From assembly GCA_949318235.1 (NCBI GenBank), contig OX439129.1, positions 34,275,027 through 34,339,026 on the forward strand: a DNA stretch of 64,000 nucleotides, written 5' to 3'. Numbering within the stretch: the first letter of the stretch is position 1; each line of letters starts with the position of its first letter. Shown in pieces: positions 38,764-51,564 of the stretch. The notes under the pieces were generated by a model. That model searched no databases, had not been told where the DNA came from, and was given only the letters and a program-made list of their open reading frames with translations. The stretch is from Ecdyonurus torrentis. Lineage: Eukaryota; Arthropoda; Insecta; Ephemeroptera; Heptageniidae. Both the position numbers and the translations under genes were made by a program.

Positions 38764-39071
38764 TATAGGGTGTATCCGCATGAAATTCATATTTAATGCG
38801 CTTGGATACCATACTGGAGTAGTGAACAACATTGCTCAGCATAGGAAAAACTTGGTTTTTGGCTATTTTCGTAGAGAAATCGGTTAATATTTTTGTTATT
38901 ATTATTTTTCTCACATACTTGAGATACAATTTAATCTATTAACAACATCAATGCTCTCAAAAATATTGCATAGAGTTTTTAAACTGCAAAATGAGGTATT
39001 TTCTTATGCTGCCCATGTTATTGAGTAATCCAACATGGCATTGATTTTAACATGAATGCATAGACCCTATA
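38764..39071 (+). mobile_element. Family G element, copy 1
   Basis: TATAGGGTGTATCCGCATG at the left pairs imperfectly with the right end (CATGAATGCATAGACCCTATA). The interior GCTCAGCATAGGAAAAACTT, TTTTTGGCTATTTTC, ATCGGTTA, TGCTCTCAAAAATATTGC and TTTAACATGAATG is shared with copies at 45082 and 59203. It may be nested in a larger element whose ends are GTGCTCCGCTATA (38755) and TACAGTGGAGCAC (about 39204-39216). Confidence 0.65.
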
Positions 39072-39983
39072 ATGTCCTAAGTTCATTTGAACTTGGAAAA
39101 TATTTTTTGCTGCAAATAACCTGAAACGAATAAATCCAGAATTTGGGGTTGATCCGACGAGGATTTTTTTAAATTTTCAAGGTCAAGTGGACTTACAGGT
39201 CATTACAGTGGAGCACTCGCTATTATCATAGGTACTTTGAATACAAAAATATATAACGTAGAAATTCGTATTACGTATACACTGTACTTCTATTTTTTTA
39301 TTTTTAATTATTTAAAATGAAGAAACCTCTCTCAACTTCTCGAGTTTGTTAAAATAAAACGTTTCTTTTGTAAGAAATTCATATCATTATGAAATGTTTT
39401 GAATTCCTTGATTTAACATATACGTCATTATTTCTCAGCTATTCTATTATTATTATTGTTATTCTCTTATTATTTCTCAGCGATAGATAATTTCGTGGAA
39501 ATAATTATGACATCAAAATACATATGTGTGTACTTTTGATGTTTTTTTTTTTTACAACAAAATCATTTAAAATCTGCATTTAATAAAAACCTTTCAAATT
39601 TGTTTCTCCCTAAAAGTTACTTAATCTCTTTTTGAATAAATAATAAGGTTTATTCAAAAGTACCATAAGTATATTTTATATTATCAACCCTTCCCCCGTC
39701 GTATTTCGATATCATTTCCTTGTTTGTTTTATTCCAGCGTGAAAGTAAAAGAAAATCATGGAATTGATTTAGTATAATGGAAAAGATAAGCCTGCAAATA
39801 AAACTCAAGTATATACGCCGAGCAATTAGTATAGAAATTTCAACAGCACCTGACAAGTAGATTTATATTTTAGTTCTGCATCATTAAACTAAGTAAATGT
39901 AAAATTTATCGTATTTGTTTTTTTTTATATATTTATATTATATTCTTTAAAGGGATCAAGGTTTTTTAAATTGAAAAGTTTTA

Positions 39984-39985
<2 letters not shown>

Positions 39986-40029
<44 letters not shown>
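39986..40029. repeat. (CT)n microsatellite
   Basis: Pure CT run of about 44 bp. Confidence 0.95.
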
Positions 40030-40030
<1 letters not shown>

Positions 40031-40522
40031 ATATCTGAATTAGAATTTAAAAAAAGATTTTATGCTTAATGAAACAATTTTTTTTAAACATTGCAACAAA
40101 ATTCCGGTTCACATCGGTTTTCCTTCCATTTTATATAAAAAATGTTTTGTTTTTTCTCTCTCTTTTCTTCATTTCTAACTTTCAGAACCATATTATACCC
40201 AAAAATATAATATTTCCTTTTGTCTTTCTTTATTACAATAATATAATAAGTGAAAAAAACAACAACAGTACACAATACTATCACAAGAAAGCACTCTTGC
40301 GGTAAACAAACATCTATTTATTCATATCATGGATCAAGTATACCGAACAGACATAACCTATATATTTACTTCATAAAATAAAATTACACATGGGAAGAAA
40401 AAAGAAAATAACACTGTAAACAAAAGCTTTGTGGATTGACATTTTTTTCGATAAACCAAGCAAACAAATTTAAAATTGTTAAACTATATTTTTTTAATTT
40501 AATAAAAATGAAAAAAATGAAG

Positions 40523-40548
40523 GAAAAAAAAAAAATAAAAAAAAAAAA

Positions 40549-40583
<35 letters not shown>
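40523..40583. repeat. Poly(A) then (GA)n
   Basis: An interrupted A run followed directly by a 26-bp GA run. Confidence 0.95.
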
Positions 40584-40587
<4 letters not shown>

Positions 40588-40955
40588 AAATTTAAAATTT
40601 AATGAGAAACTTAAAAACCTAGATACAAAATTCTGATAATTTCATCATTTTTTATAAAAACGTTGACTGGCAACTGTTAGATATATAAAAGGAAAAATAA
40701 TTGTAATAAAAATTTCAATAGTATCGATAAATTAATTATGTTGTAACAATCTTTTCCGTGTTTGTTTACAACACTGAATATAATTATTATGTGTATAGTT
40801 ATTTAAAAAAAAAAAAAAGAAATGGAAATGGAAAAAAGTCACTTCATTAAAAAGAAAAGTAAATAAAAGCAAATAAATAAAAACAATAAATAAAAACAAT
40901 ATTAATTTTCTTGATAACTTATGTAAGACCATATTAGAGCAGAAATTTCCAGAGG

Positions 40956-40959
<4 letters not shown>

Positions 40960-40986
<27 letters not shown>
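40960..40986. repeat. Poly(T) tract
   Basis: 27 consecutive T, 45 bp left of family A copy 6. Confidence 0.95.
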
Positions 40987-41031
40987 GTTGTAAAGATTAC
41001 AGATTAAGTGGAATGAGTGTTAGATATTCTC

Positions 41032-41372
41032 TTAAAGGAATAGACCAGAGAAAAACATAAGCATTTATATAACAAAATACTTGATGGGATTTACATAAAT
41101 AACATAGTTTGTCTCAAAACCCAACAGTAGCCCCGTAGCAGTAATCCGAAAATTGGATTTATGCAACCCGCACAACATTTTCATACTAATTTTTGCATGT
41201 TTCTGACGTCATAAACATGAATAGTCACGCAAATTACATACTTTGCTGTTTTTTTACGCTCTTTCGTGGGGCTACATTAACATTCTGGTAAAAATTGTCA
41301 TCAGTTTTGAAGACCCCATTTCATGTTTATTTATTAAAAAGCACATGTTGTTTTATGTGGTCTATGGCTTAA
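41032..41372 (+). mobile_element. Family A MITE, copy 6
   Basis: TTAA at 41032-41035 and 41369-41372, with TTAAAGGAATAGACCAGAG and GTGGTCTATGGCTTAA ends. TGACGTCA is exact at 41204-41211. The 92-residue frame at 41243-41521 starts inside it and is an accidental frame. Confidence 0.85.
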
Positions 41373-41956
41373 AGGAAAATATAAGAAACCAACAACGATC
41401 ATGTGTTTATTATTTACAAAGAATTATACGTAGCCCAGGGCAAATAAATCAAAGGGGTATAATGGTTAACTTTGACTTATTGAATGACATTTTTAGTTTA
41501 GGCTTTTACTCTGATACATAAATATGTTTTATCATAGTATTATACTATGGTTTTTATTTATTTTGAACGTATATATTTTCAAAATAATTATATTTAAATA
41601 TCAAATAATTGAATTTGAAAATTTTATGAAGGAATATATGAAATGTACTATAATATTTAATGCTAGGGATAAGCTTCAATTTTCTACAATGAAAATATAA
41701 CAATTTTTTCAAGTTTTAAAGTGTTTATATAAATAAAAATGTAGCTTGTTAAATAAGGTCTTCAATAGTTTTTGAGCCACTTCTCCAGGGCAATGGAAAC
41801 CAGTTGTTTAAATATATGTATTTTTTTTCTTTGGACCAAGTTGAGATTATTCATATAATTCTATTCTAACTTAGGAGTACCATAAAAGCTTGTTCAAGTA
41901 ATCAAAAATATCAAAGCTAACTTATTTCTGTGTCATGGAATTCTGGGAATTCAGAT

Positions 41957-42352
41957 TTAAAAGTGACCAGCTGATATTTTACAAACTGAACGGTCGCGAA
42001 ATATAAAATTAACATCGAGTAAAGAGGAAATGTTACTTAAAAGTTTAGTTATGTTTGTCAAACACAGGAAAACACGATCAAATATTGATATTATACTACT
42101 TTAAAGATAACATGGAAATGTGAAAATTTCAACTTTTGTGACAAATTTTTAAGTCAAATTAGAAACTTTTTAAATTTAAAAATATTATTAAAACTATTTT
42201 CAGGACAAAACGACTTTCTTAAATTCATTCCAATTTATTTGAAAACTATAGTACTTGTTTTGTTCGTTGTAAATATTATAGAAATAATTATTGTGAAAAT
42301 TAAGTTCCTCTTTTTACTATTTCCGCTTTAAGTCGGTCACCCACTGCCTTAA
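41957..42352 (+). mobile_element. Family B MITE, copy 2
   Basis: TTAA at 41957-41960 and 42349-42352. The right end AAGTCGGTCACCCACTGCC is well preserved; the left is shortened to AAAGTGACCAGCTGATATT. Interior blocks align with the copy at 7105 (for example GAGGAAATGTTACTTAAAA and CTTTAAAGATAACATG). The length is close to that of copy 1 (396 against 394 bp). Confidence 0.75.
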
Positions 42353-43695
42353 GTACTGTACCTCATACATGCAATCGTTTATTTGTTGAAAATATCTCAC
42401 TAACCACAAATTATGTAAAAGTCACAAGACATGGTACCATTTTCCTCGGTTTTATATATAGTTTTTTTATATAAATTAAACATTTATTAATTGGCATTTT
42501 TTTTTAAATTTTGAGTTTATTAATTAATCATTGAACATAAAAAAGAAAGATTTAAGGTAGATCACTTTTTTTTTTTTTTTTTTTTTTAAAGTTTCAATGG
42601 TAAATGAAATGTTGATTTACATCAAAAGCATCTCATTGTTCTCTGGCATCTCCTATATTAATGCATTTGGTTTTTCTCCTTATTAATAACTTAGTATTAT
42701 CAAGAACTCTAATTAAACAGTAAGTAAATAGAGACAAGGAAAGAAGGAAATTTTAATTTCTATAAAATAATAATAATAAATATGATGTTACCAAGAAGTA
42801 TTAATTAATGTTATACTTTGTTTGTTTTCTTGTTTTTCCCCCTACAAATATATTTCATTGTCACAATATAATGAGATTGATTCTCTTTATATTGACGATG
42901 CCACGTTAGTTCCTGTTGTGATAAGTCAAGCAAGAAAACTTTTACTAAAAATAAATTTATATTTATAGATTGTGGAAGGTAATTATTTTTTCCACTATAG
43001 GAATCGTAAAGAATGTGCAAGGTTGAGTTATTATTATCATTATTCCATTTGTTTTTTGTTAGAATTGCTATTTGTAAATCTTGTATATATAAAATTTATT
43101 AACTTGCTGTGCAAGAAAAAACAAACAAATAGCATTATTACTGTTATAACTCATAGTAAAATAAAAACTACCATGAATTTTATTTTATTTATACAAGGAC
43201 GTTTAAAATGCTTATAAATTATTGCATGATCTTAGCTTTTTCCCAATTTTTTTAGAATACTTTTAGTAGGTAAAACAATCAACTACATATAGGATGACAA
43301 ATGGATAAAAGGTTGAAATATAAGGTTTTTCAATGATGTAACGTTATGACAGGTGAAATCAACGTAATTTTGTAACGTCGTTAAAATTTATAAATTTACT
43401 TACATGATCTTCTTATCTGTTAACTGTGTTTTTACTTTTTAGTGTTTAACAAGTTTATTTTTAATACATATTAGTAAGAAAACATATATATATATATATA
43501 TATATATAAAAGTCATGACAAATTTAGAACACTGCGTTATTTTATTTATTTACATTATTTTATTTTTAATAGAAGGATTATAAAATGTTAAGAACTTACT
43601 TAGTAAATTATATATTTTAAATTATTATTTTTCTTTTTAATATCTTTAATGGAACTTTTGATTTTACAGCAACAATTATATTACGATCATCAACA

Positions 43696-43743
43696 ATGTA
43701 CCTTTTTTGGCTTTTAATAAAAAACATTTATTATTATTATTAA
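43696..43743 (+). repeat. Retroposon 3' end, type T2 (short)
   Basis: AATGTACCTTTTTTGGCTTT, TAATAAAAAACA and (TTA)n: only the last 50 bases of the T2 block are recognisable. Confidence 0.4.
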
Positions 43744-43794
43744 CAACAAAGCTTCTGCATTTTACTGTTATAATAATTTCATATTTATTTATTT

Positions 43795-43872
43795 ATTTTT
43801 GTCAACCAAAAACAAGCTTGCGCCCAATACATTGGCGGTACACTCAGTACCAATAATCAATGGATTACAAAG
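43795..43872 (-). repeat. Dispersed repeat, type T3
   Basis: CGCCCAATACATTGGCGGTA with a short CCAATACATTGG stem. Minus-strand reading ends in (AAAT)n at about 43784-43799. Matches the block at 27131. Confidence 0.4.
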
Positions 43873-45081
43873 TAAAAATAACTAAAGTAAAAATAACACA
43901 CGCATGCACATATTATACATTTAATTTAGAATACAGATTACGTATTATTAACATAATCATTGCTGTTCAACATTCCTATTATACAACATTTTTATTGTAT
44001 TGCAGGAATCATTGAAGATATTTATGTTTAAGTCATTACATATAATGTTGTAGCTCTTGTTATAAAGGAGTTTTTAGTCACGTCGTTAGTACAAGTAGGA
44101 ATGATGCCTATTTATTTATTTATAATTGAGCATGAGAAAAGTCTATAATTTATATATCAATAAGAAATAAATAAAAACAATATAAAAAAACATACATATG
44201 AAAAGAAAGCTATTTATTCATTTCAATATTAATATATTTAATATGAAAAGCATGTAAGATAACATTGGACCTCTCTGAAACATAATACACATTCAAGAAG
44301 ATTACTAAAACATAATTTAGTTACTTATAGAACATGTTATAAATGGGATATTGATCGTCATCTTGTATCTTCGTGGCATTACGATGCTTACCGGCTTCTA
44401 CATGTTGCCCTTTATCAATATATTGTCCTTTGGTTGGCTGAAATCTTAGTGAGTTTCATAATAACAATACGATGAAACAAAACAATTAAATAAGTTAAGT
44501 ATTTGACGTAAATATTATTCTGACAGCTGATTTGTGCAAGAGATGAAAACTGAAAGACTATTTTATTACATAACGAGACACTGTACCGACCATGTACATA
44601 ATATTATTTTATTTTATATTGCTCTATGAAATCACAATGCATTCATATGGAGACTTCATTTAACTTAATTTTCAATGTAAGTAACATGAGTCAATACTCA
44701 ATACATAGAGTAAATTGTGTATCAATATTAGTACAGGTAACTGGTCCCACGCTTGGTGCAAGCTTGCTGATTTCGTTTGGTAAAACCATTTTAACTCTAA
44801 CATCAACACTGACCAGTGACCACTCTTGTGATTGAACTGTATTTGGTAACGTGAAGAAATTTCTACTATTTTAATCATACTAGGTAAAAAAAAAAAAAAA
44901 AGTCACAATACAATTTAATACACATTAAATATTTATGAATCTAAAAAAAAAAAAAAAAAAGACACTAGACCCGTATTTATTTAAGATGCCCACTCATTTA
45001 ACATTGTAAAAGGTAGAGCCTTACCTGAGTTTAACAGGTAATCGGAAGTTAGCTAGTGTTAAAGTTTAAAGAAGTTATAGT

Positions 45082-45399
45082 TATAGGATGGTTTCATTCA
45101 TGTTAAAGTCGACGTCATAAGTGAGTACTAAATAACATTGGCTGTTATAGGAAAATGACACATTTTGCCAGTTTAAAAATACTTCGCAATTTTTTGGAGA
45201 GCATTGATGCTGTTAACAGGTTGAATTAGTACCTCAAGTAGGCAAGAAAAATAAAAATGGCCAAAAAATAGCCATGCAATTTGCAAAGAAAATAGCAAAA
45301 AACTACGTTTGTCCTATGCTGAGCAATGCTATTCATTACTCAAGAAGAGCATCGAAACGAAACGCATTTAGAATGACGTCATGCGTACATTCCCTATAT
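45082..45399 (-). mobile_element. Family G element, copy 2
   Basis: Reverse-orientation copy with TATAGGATGGTTTCATTCATG and ATGCGTACATTCCCTATA ends. Interior blocks CCTATGCTGAGCAATGCTAT, GAGAGCATTGATGCTGTTAA and CATTCATGTTAAAGTC match the other copies. It contains TGACGTCA at 45374-45381 near one end and a GACGTCA near the other (about 45110). Confidence 0.65.
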
Positions 45400-46672
45400 A
45401 GTTTTATCTACTGTATATTGTTTTCAATACATTTTTTCAACATTTGAAGTAAGAATTTTGGCATGTTGTAAAAAAACAAAAAACAGATTATTACTATCAG
45501 CACTGAAAATGAAAAAAAAAAATAAATAAATAAAAAAACATCTTTTTGATTACAACAAATTAATGATAACCATAGACACTGTGATTAGAAATATATATTT
45601 TATTCATGATAATTGTTAATAAAAATGGATTTGAAATCATCAAAAAATAATATTTTAGCTTAGTAGACCATGTTATCGTGATAGATTATTTCCAATATCT
45701 AATCATAAAAAATGTTTCCAATTTTAGGAAAAAAAAATTGACGAAATGCACAAATTAAATTGGAATCCAATTTTTTTTTTGGCATAAAAATAAATACATA
45801 ATAATTATGATAGCCCTGCTTCAGGAAAATTTATTACACTTACATAATTTATGCCATTCTGAATAGCAATAAAGATTGTTAGCACAAAAACATGCTGTAA
45901 AACGTGATTATTTATGTAATTCTAAGAGAGCAAACATTTATGCATCATGACATTATTAATTATACAACATCAAGAACGTAATTTCTTTTGTTGGTGTGCA
46001 TATTATGCATGCATGCATCTTTGCGTTTAATTTGACTTCATTTCAGTTTTATACAGTATAAACTGCGAGCAACAAGAGTAAAAAAAAAAAAAAAAAAATT
46101 GTGAAAGTGATCATATAGCAAACAATGGATATCTGCATAAAATCTGTTCTAATTATGAAGTAAAAGTTAATTAAAAAATATAATAATGGTATGAGTTCAA
46201 CCTTTTAGAAATGCAAATTGCGGATGTGTTTTATTCAGTAGTTGTGAGTTAATAAAACAAAATTAGCCAACACAAATGAAGTTGTTTAATTATTATTATT
46301 ATGAGCTAAAAAAAGTTAATTAAGAGCAGTTTTATCACACTTAATTATAATTTTACATTTTTTTTCTCCAGATTTTAGTTATTATTATTTTTTCAACACT
46401 ATATAGTACTGCAGTATATTATATCAAAACTTTATGGTATGTATAGCTAAAAGAAAGTCTTATTTAGCAAATGAATTTTAAGTTTAATGATCGTAAAATA
46501 CAGAGATTATGATTTCATGACTTAATAATGAAATTGAAATTTATTTTCTTTATTAGTTGAAATAATTCGGAAAAAAAAAAAAAAAAAAAAAAGAGTTTTT
46601 ATGTTTGAAGTTCTAGAAGTTTTCTAGTATTTCAATCATCAACAAAAGTTATTAATTTATTTTACCCACGGC

Positions 46673-46674
<2 letters not shown>

Positions 46675-46712
<38 letters not shown>
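46675..46712. repeat. Poly(T) tract
   Basis: 38 consecutive T. Confidence 0.95.
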
Positions 46713-46713
<1 letters not shown>

Positions 46714-47766
46714 TGATCAAACAGATTTATATGAATGAAAGTTCATTAGCGATAATCGAAAAATAAATCTACAAAATTTGAAGGAAAAAAAAAAGTTTTG
46801 TAATGTGGTTAAAGGCAATGTAATACAATGGCAGAGAGCCAAACTAGTTTGGAACAATAACAGTAATATTTCATTTGTTAATTTTTAATAATCAAATGAT
46901 GGCACATTATTCCAGCGTACAATGCAAAAAATAATATTGACGTTATTTCGATGTACTGCCTTTAATGCAATTTTAATGAAACTATATCTTCTTTTTTTCA
47001 TCAGTAAAAATACTTAGTTTTTAACTTATATTAAACGTATAGATAGATGTTTTAGCTATCCAATTAAAACACAGGTGTGCGCAAGACGTACACCCTCTAA
47101 TTTTCTATCATTTAAAATTGCGGTATACTCTCCTCTTACGTTACCTTTTTTAAAGAAAACTACTGCATTGAGTCCAGATAATTTTAAATACTATTATATA
47201 TATATAAGAAATAACACTGGTTATTTTTGTTACGTTTTTTTTTTTTTAAATTTTTTTTTAAAGAAAAATGTGTTACACACACAATGTGTTTGTTTCTTCT
47301 ACGATTAAAAACTTAAATTTTTATTATTTATTAATATTAGTATGTAGTGTTTTGATAAAGAAGTGTTTGTCTATAAATATTAATTATTATTCATTGTATG
47401 TAATAAGAAAGTTTTTATAAGAGGGCACAAAAGGTATAATACTCTCTATATCTATACATATATCTATGTGATATACACGCAAAAAAAAAAAATAATAATA
47501 ATACTAACAATGTAATAGGTAGACATATAACCTAGAACACAGGTATTATAATACTACAATAATACCTAATGCAGGTGCACTGTGCAACAATATATGTATG
47601 ACTTACTTAGATTAAGTGGTATTGTAGTTTTATAACTACCTGTTCCAAATTCTAGTGGTCCTATTGCAGAATACAGGATTCATGTACCTGCCATAAGTAG
47701 TAATTGTTTTCCGTGTATGCTATGTACTATGTTTTATGTACTCTGACCATAAGATATTGTTAAACA

Positions 47767-47837
47767 AGTCAGAGGACCATGTAAGTGGGTATGTACCTTT
47801 TTTGGCCTCTTAATAAAAATAATTTATTATTATTATA
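47767..47837 (+). repeat. Retroposon 3' end, type T2 (best copy)
   Basis: GTCAGAGGACCATGTAAGTG, then GGTATGTACCTTTTTTGGCC, CTTAATAAAAATAATT and (TTA)n. The shared block ends in an AATAAA-like signal and a trinucleotide tail in every copy, as for a LINE or SINE 3' end. Upstream sequence (about 47640-47766) may belong to the same element. Confidence 0.5.
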
Positions 47838-48042
47838 CTGTACTCCCACTTACATAGCTTTCTATTATATGCATTTAAAAATTAATTTATCAGAGTATAC
47901 TCAGGTACTTTAATTAAAAAAAAAAAAAAAGTTAGTACCAACATCAAATCACAGGATATATCAATCAATTTTCTAGAAATTGTTGCTTGAAAAAGTTTTG
48001 CTATACATTGGGGTGTATAGAAAAGAATTGACTTCTGCACTC

Positions 48043-48048
<6 letters not shown>

Positions 48049-48075
<27 letters not shown>
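48049..48075. repeat. (CA)n microsatellite
   Basis: Pure CA run; gives the CVCVCV frames on the minus strand. Confidence 0.95.
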
Positions 48076-48076
<1 letters not shown>

Positions 48077-49123
48077 TAAAAAAGTTTATATGTACCCCCC
48101 TTACGAATTGATATCTGCAAAGTAATCACTGAAGGAGCTTTTCTATTAAGCCATGAGACTGTAACAATGTCTCTTTTAACAATAGCATGATCCGTTCTCT
48201 TCACGCATCGCGTATTGAGTTGATCATCAAGCAAAATGACATGGTATACAATCTTTCACAAAAATTTAGACCCCTTACTTTTTTTTTCCCCTGAACTCAT
48301 TTTGATTTAGATCTTAAATTTTAACAAGTAATGTATTTTATTTAATCACACTGCAAAACAAGACATTCCACTACATTGATTCGGAAACTTTAGATTAAAC
48401 ACTGGGTGAAATAAATAAAGGTACAGAACTTAACAAAACTTTAAGACATTTTGACTTATAGCTCTTGAACAGCTTAACGGTCGCATTAATATTATAGAAT
48501 TTGGACTACAATGCAAAAATATTGTTCTTTATACGACTTCATATTTAAAGTAATAGTTCTCTTGAACAGAGGGAAGTGCGGCCATAGTTATGCTGGGTTC
48601 AAAGCATCGTGAATCCTCACTTACGACGATCTTCTTTTTTTTGTGGTTCATATAACGATCCTATGTCCAAAACTCCCTTTTGTAACGGCGCTCTGAATCT
48701 CATATCAGATAGACAACAAAAAGAGACAGAGAGTGAAAGAGGAAAAATAATTTCATGCCGTAAGATAAAATGTAATTATTTTATCACCTGTTACGTTATT
48801 AAGTTTAAAATTGTTGATAAATAATTACTAGAATAATAATAAGTGTAATTTTATAAGAGGAAAAGACACAACTTACCCATAACGCAGTTATCCCAAAGAG
48901 AAATAACTTCACAAATACAATCTCACATTATTCTTATACAATAATAATATTACAGAACATTATAGCTTACTTTTCATTATAAGAATATTTTATTGATCGT
49001 TGTCAGTTCATAGTATTATAATAAGCTTAAAAAGGAATCTTAATTTATTTTTTGTTACTTTGATAATGTGGGCTATACAGGGAGTGATATATCAAAGCAC
49101 TTGTTTGGCCTAAGCTTTATAAC

Positions 49124-49452
49124 TTTTTTTTTTTTTTTTTTTTTTGCTATAATTATTACAGCTATTGACTTAATAAAGCAAGGCCAATTCAATTATAGTC
49201 TTTGCAGAATAATTACATACTATAAAGTGATCATGATCGGTAAGAAAGGACCATGTAGTCCCTGTAGTGTTTGCCTATTTTGCTTTAAGAGCAGGGTTGG
49301 TCGATACTGCACAAAGGCAAATGTCTTCCTAATGCACCATGACTTTCTACAAGTATCATACCTGGGTTAAAAACCCAAAGTATCGGTTTGAAATCGAACG
49401 CGGATCTCACACGCGTGTTAAGTGGAAACTCCCTCCACTAGATTATGGGCTC
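49124..49452 (-). mobile_element. Possible tRNA-derived SINE
   Basis: Read on the minus strand, the segment 49452-49370 resembles a tRNA promoter head: GCCCATAATCTAGTGGAGGG (A-box-like) followed about 40 nt later by GCGTTCGATTTC (B-box-like), with tRNA-like CTTAACACGCGTG between. The minus-strand body runs about 220 nt to a 22-nt poly(A) (the poly(T) at 49124-49145). The box matches are imperfect and I see no clear target duplication, so the call is tentative. It could also be an old tRNA pseudogene. Confidence 0.4.
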
Positions 49453-49530
49453 AATCGAAGGGTCTTAAGAATCCTAAGGTCTTGAGATGATCTGTAAGTG
49501 TTTTGATGTTGCCTTAATGTTACGTGTACA

Positions 49531-49607
49531 GTATTATTATTATTATTTATTGTTTATCATTCATATAAACAGAAATCCAACCAAGGCCTAGGCCTTATCG
49601 GTTGGTT
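49531..49607 (-). repeat. Probable retroposon 3' end with (TAA)n tail
   Basis: On the minus strand a potential hairpin (CCAACC...GGTTGG around AGGCCTAGGCCT) leads into a (TAA)n-like tail at 49531-49550. The hairpin followed by a short trinucleotide tail resembles the 3' ends of many LINE/SINE families. Only this fragment is visible. Confidence 0.4.
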
Positions 49608-50643
49608 TTAATTATTTAATACATGAACTTTACACATTAAATCATCTATTTAGATAAAAAAAATCTTCTTACTTGAAAAAAAAATGCATATATTACATAC
49701 ATCATATTTAAATACAAATATATAAATATACCTGCGTAAAAGTTAAATTTTTAGCTTATATATTTTTCAAGCTTCATAAAATTAAACTAACACATTACTA
49801 TTCCAAACAACTTAACAGGCATAACTCAAATAATATAATATATCGATGAATCGTATTGGCATATAAAGCTGATTATTATTATTATTAGGGAATATTCATA
49901 TTATGTAACAAAACACAAATTATGCTTTTATATGTCAGCATTTAAATTGGTATTAGGGGAATAATATTTTCAATGAACATTTAATTCAGTTTATATATTA
50001 ATCATTGTTAAAATTGTATTCAATAAATAATATCAAAATTAAATTATTACATTAATAATGCACATTTTGTAAGTTTATATTAACAAATTAAAGAGTGTTT
50101 ATTTTTTTTTTAGAGTAACTTTCAAAACGTTTATTGTTACACAAAATTACCGTAATTATTAATGTTTGCGATGTAAGTTTTCAGCAATATTTGTGGCTTA
50201 AATATCTATAATTTATGTTTTGGTATAATATTTAAACTTTTATGTTTAAATTTGTAACTTTAAAATTTCTGATTTATAATTATTTGGTAGTTGCTTTAAA
50301 ATATAAAATAAACAGTATTTTATCAAACATTATTTATTCACCTTTCAAGAAAAAGTTTAATATATTTTTTTATATAAAATTATCTCTATCTCTCTTTAAG
50401 TTTGTTGCTCAAGTACTTTTTGAAGTGCAAAAGTTTAAGGAAGTTAAATAAATATATACATCAATATAAGCAAATAGAAAACAAACTCTTTGGGATCACC
50501 GATACAAATTTTAATATTGGTGTATGATATAATGTAAAGTAAACATTATGTTACATCAAAATGAGTTCTCAAATTTTGTTAATTATAATAAATACTTTTA
50601 TTTCGAGATTTCAATTGTTATCAAAATAGTTAAAATAAAAACA

Positions 50644-50957
50644 TAAAAGGCGTAGAACACCTTGAACGATAAACATGCGTAATATTTATATCTAAATATC
50701 AACGTTAATTTGGCCGGAGTCATTGATTTCTAATTTATTTTCTATTCACAAAATCACAGCTGCGGGTTTTTGACGTCACAGCTCACTAGTCCACGCGTGC
50801 GAAAACAGTGCGAGCTATGACGTCACAAATCCGCAGCTGTGATTTTGTGAATGGAAAATAAATTAGAAATCAATGACTTCGGCCAAATCAACGTTGATAT
50901 TTAAGTATGTTAGGATATTAGACTTTTTTTTTTTGTTCCAGGTGTTCTACGCCTTTA
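50644..50957. mobile_element. Family F fold-back element, copy 2 (complete)
   Basis: Terminal inverted repeat AAGGCGTAGAACACC at the left and GGTGTTCTACGCCTTTA at the right, with TA at the edges. The interior is an almost continuous inverted repeat: CACAAAATCACAGCTGCGG, TTTTGACGTCACAGCTC and their mirror images. TGACGTCA occurs on each arm (50771-50778 and 50818-50825). About 310 bp, no coding frame; the arms could form a long hairpin. Confidence 0.8.
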
Positions 50958-51091
50958 CAATTTTAGTTCTAAAATTTTCAAGCTATAATGTTTTATTGTT
51001 TACTATATCAGATTATAGCTTCAAGATATTTAAACTAAAAGTACTACAGGCTACTTACTGTATATAGTAAGTTTTAACATACCTATTTATA

Positions 51092-51177
51092 ATATATATA
51101 TATGTATATATGTGTGTGTGTGTGTGTGTTTGTGTGTGTGTACGTGTCTGTGTGTGTTTTTTGTGTGTGTGTGTGAG
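51092..51177. repeat. (TA)n-(TG)n compound microsatellite, imperfect
   Basis: A short TA run then TG with several interruptions. Confidence 0.95.
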
Positions 51178-51564
51178 TAACCATGACAACTTTAGATTTG
51201 TGTGAGTCTTTTAAGCTTTGATGAAAATTGCTTGTAGGCATCACTCTTTGTATGTATACAGTAACATGTAACCCAGTATTTTTACTGGTTTAAAATGCTG
51301 ACACAATATATCAAACTATTTGATAAAGTAGCCTCTTTGATATACATAGAGAATAGTACTATTTGACATGAGGTGAACAAGGAGGAAAATATTCTAACAA
51401 AATACGAAGAAGACAAAAAAATTGCTCTCATTGATGTCGTATTTTCCTAATGTTTCAGCATTGTATAACAGAATATTATAGTATTATAATACAAAGTTGC
51501 GTTTTTAGAAGACACTCTCATATTACGCCATTTCAAAGTGAAGTGTTAATTCATTTCGGAAACT

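Larger units (their letters stand above)
42353..49123. other. Intron 2 segment with scattered repeats
   Basis: Holds G2, the T2 and T3 fragments and poly(A)/(T) tracts. Two more complex, unassigned patches lie at about 44340-44460 and 44690-44870; the latter has opposed 68-69-residue frames with no recognisable family. Confidence 0.5.

Noticed and set aside
41243..41521. 92-residue + strand frame
   Set aside because: Begins inside family A copy 6, and no homologous frame is kept open in other copies.
44626..44878. Opposed 69- and 68-residue frames
   Set aside because: Neither shows a known motif, and overlapping frames on both strands suggest chance.
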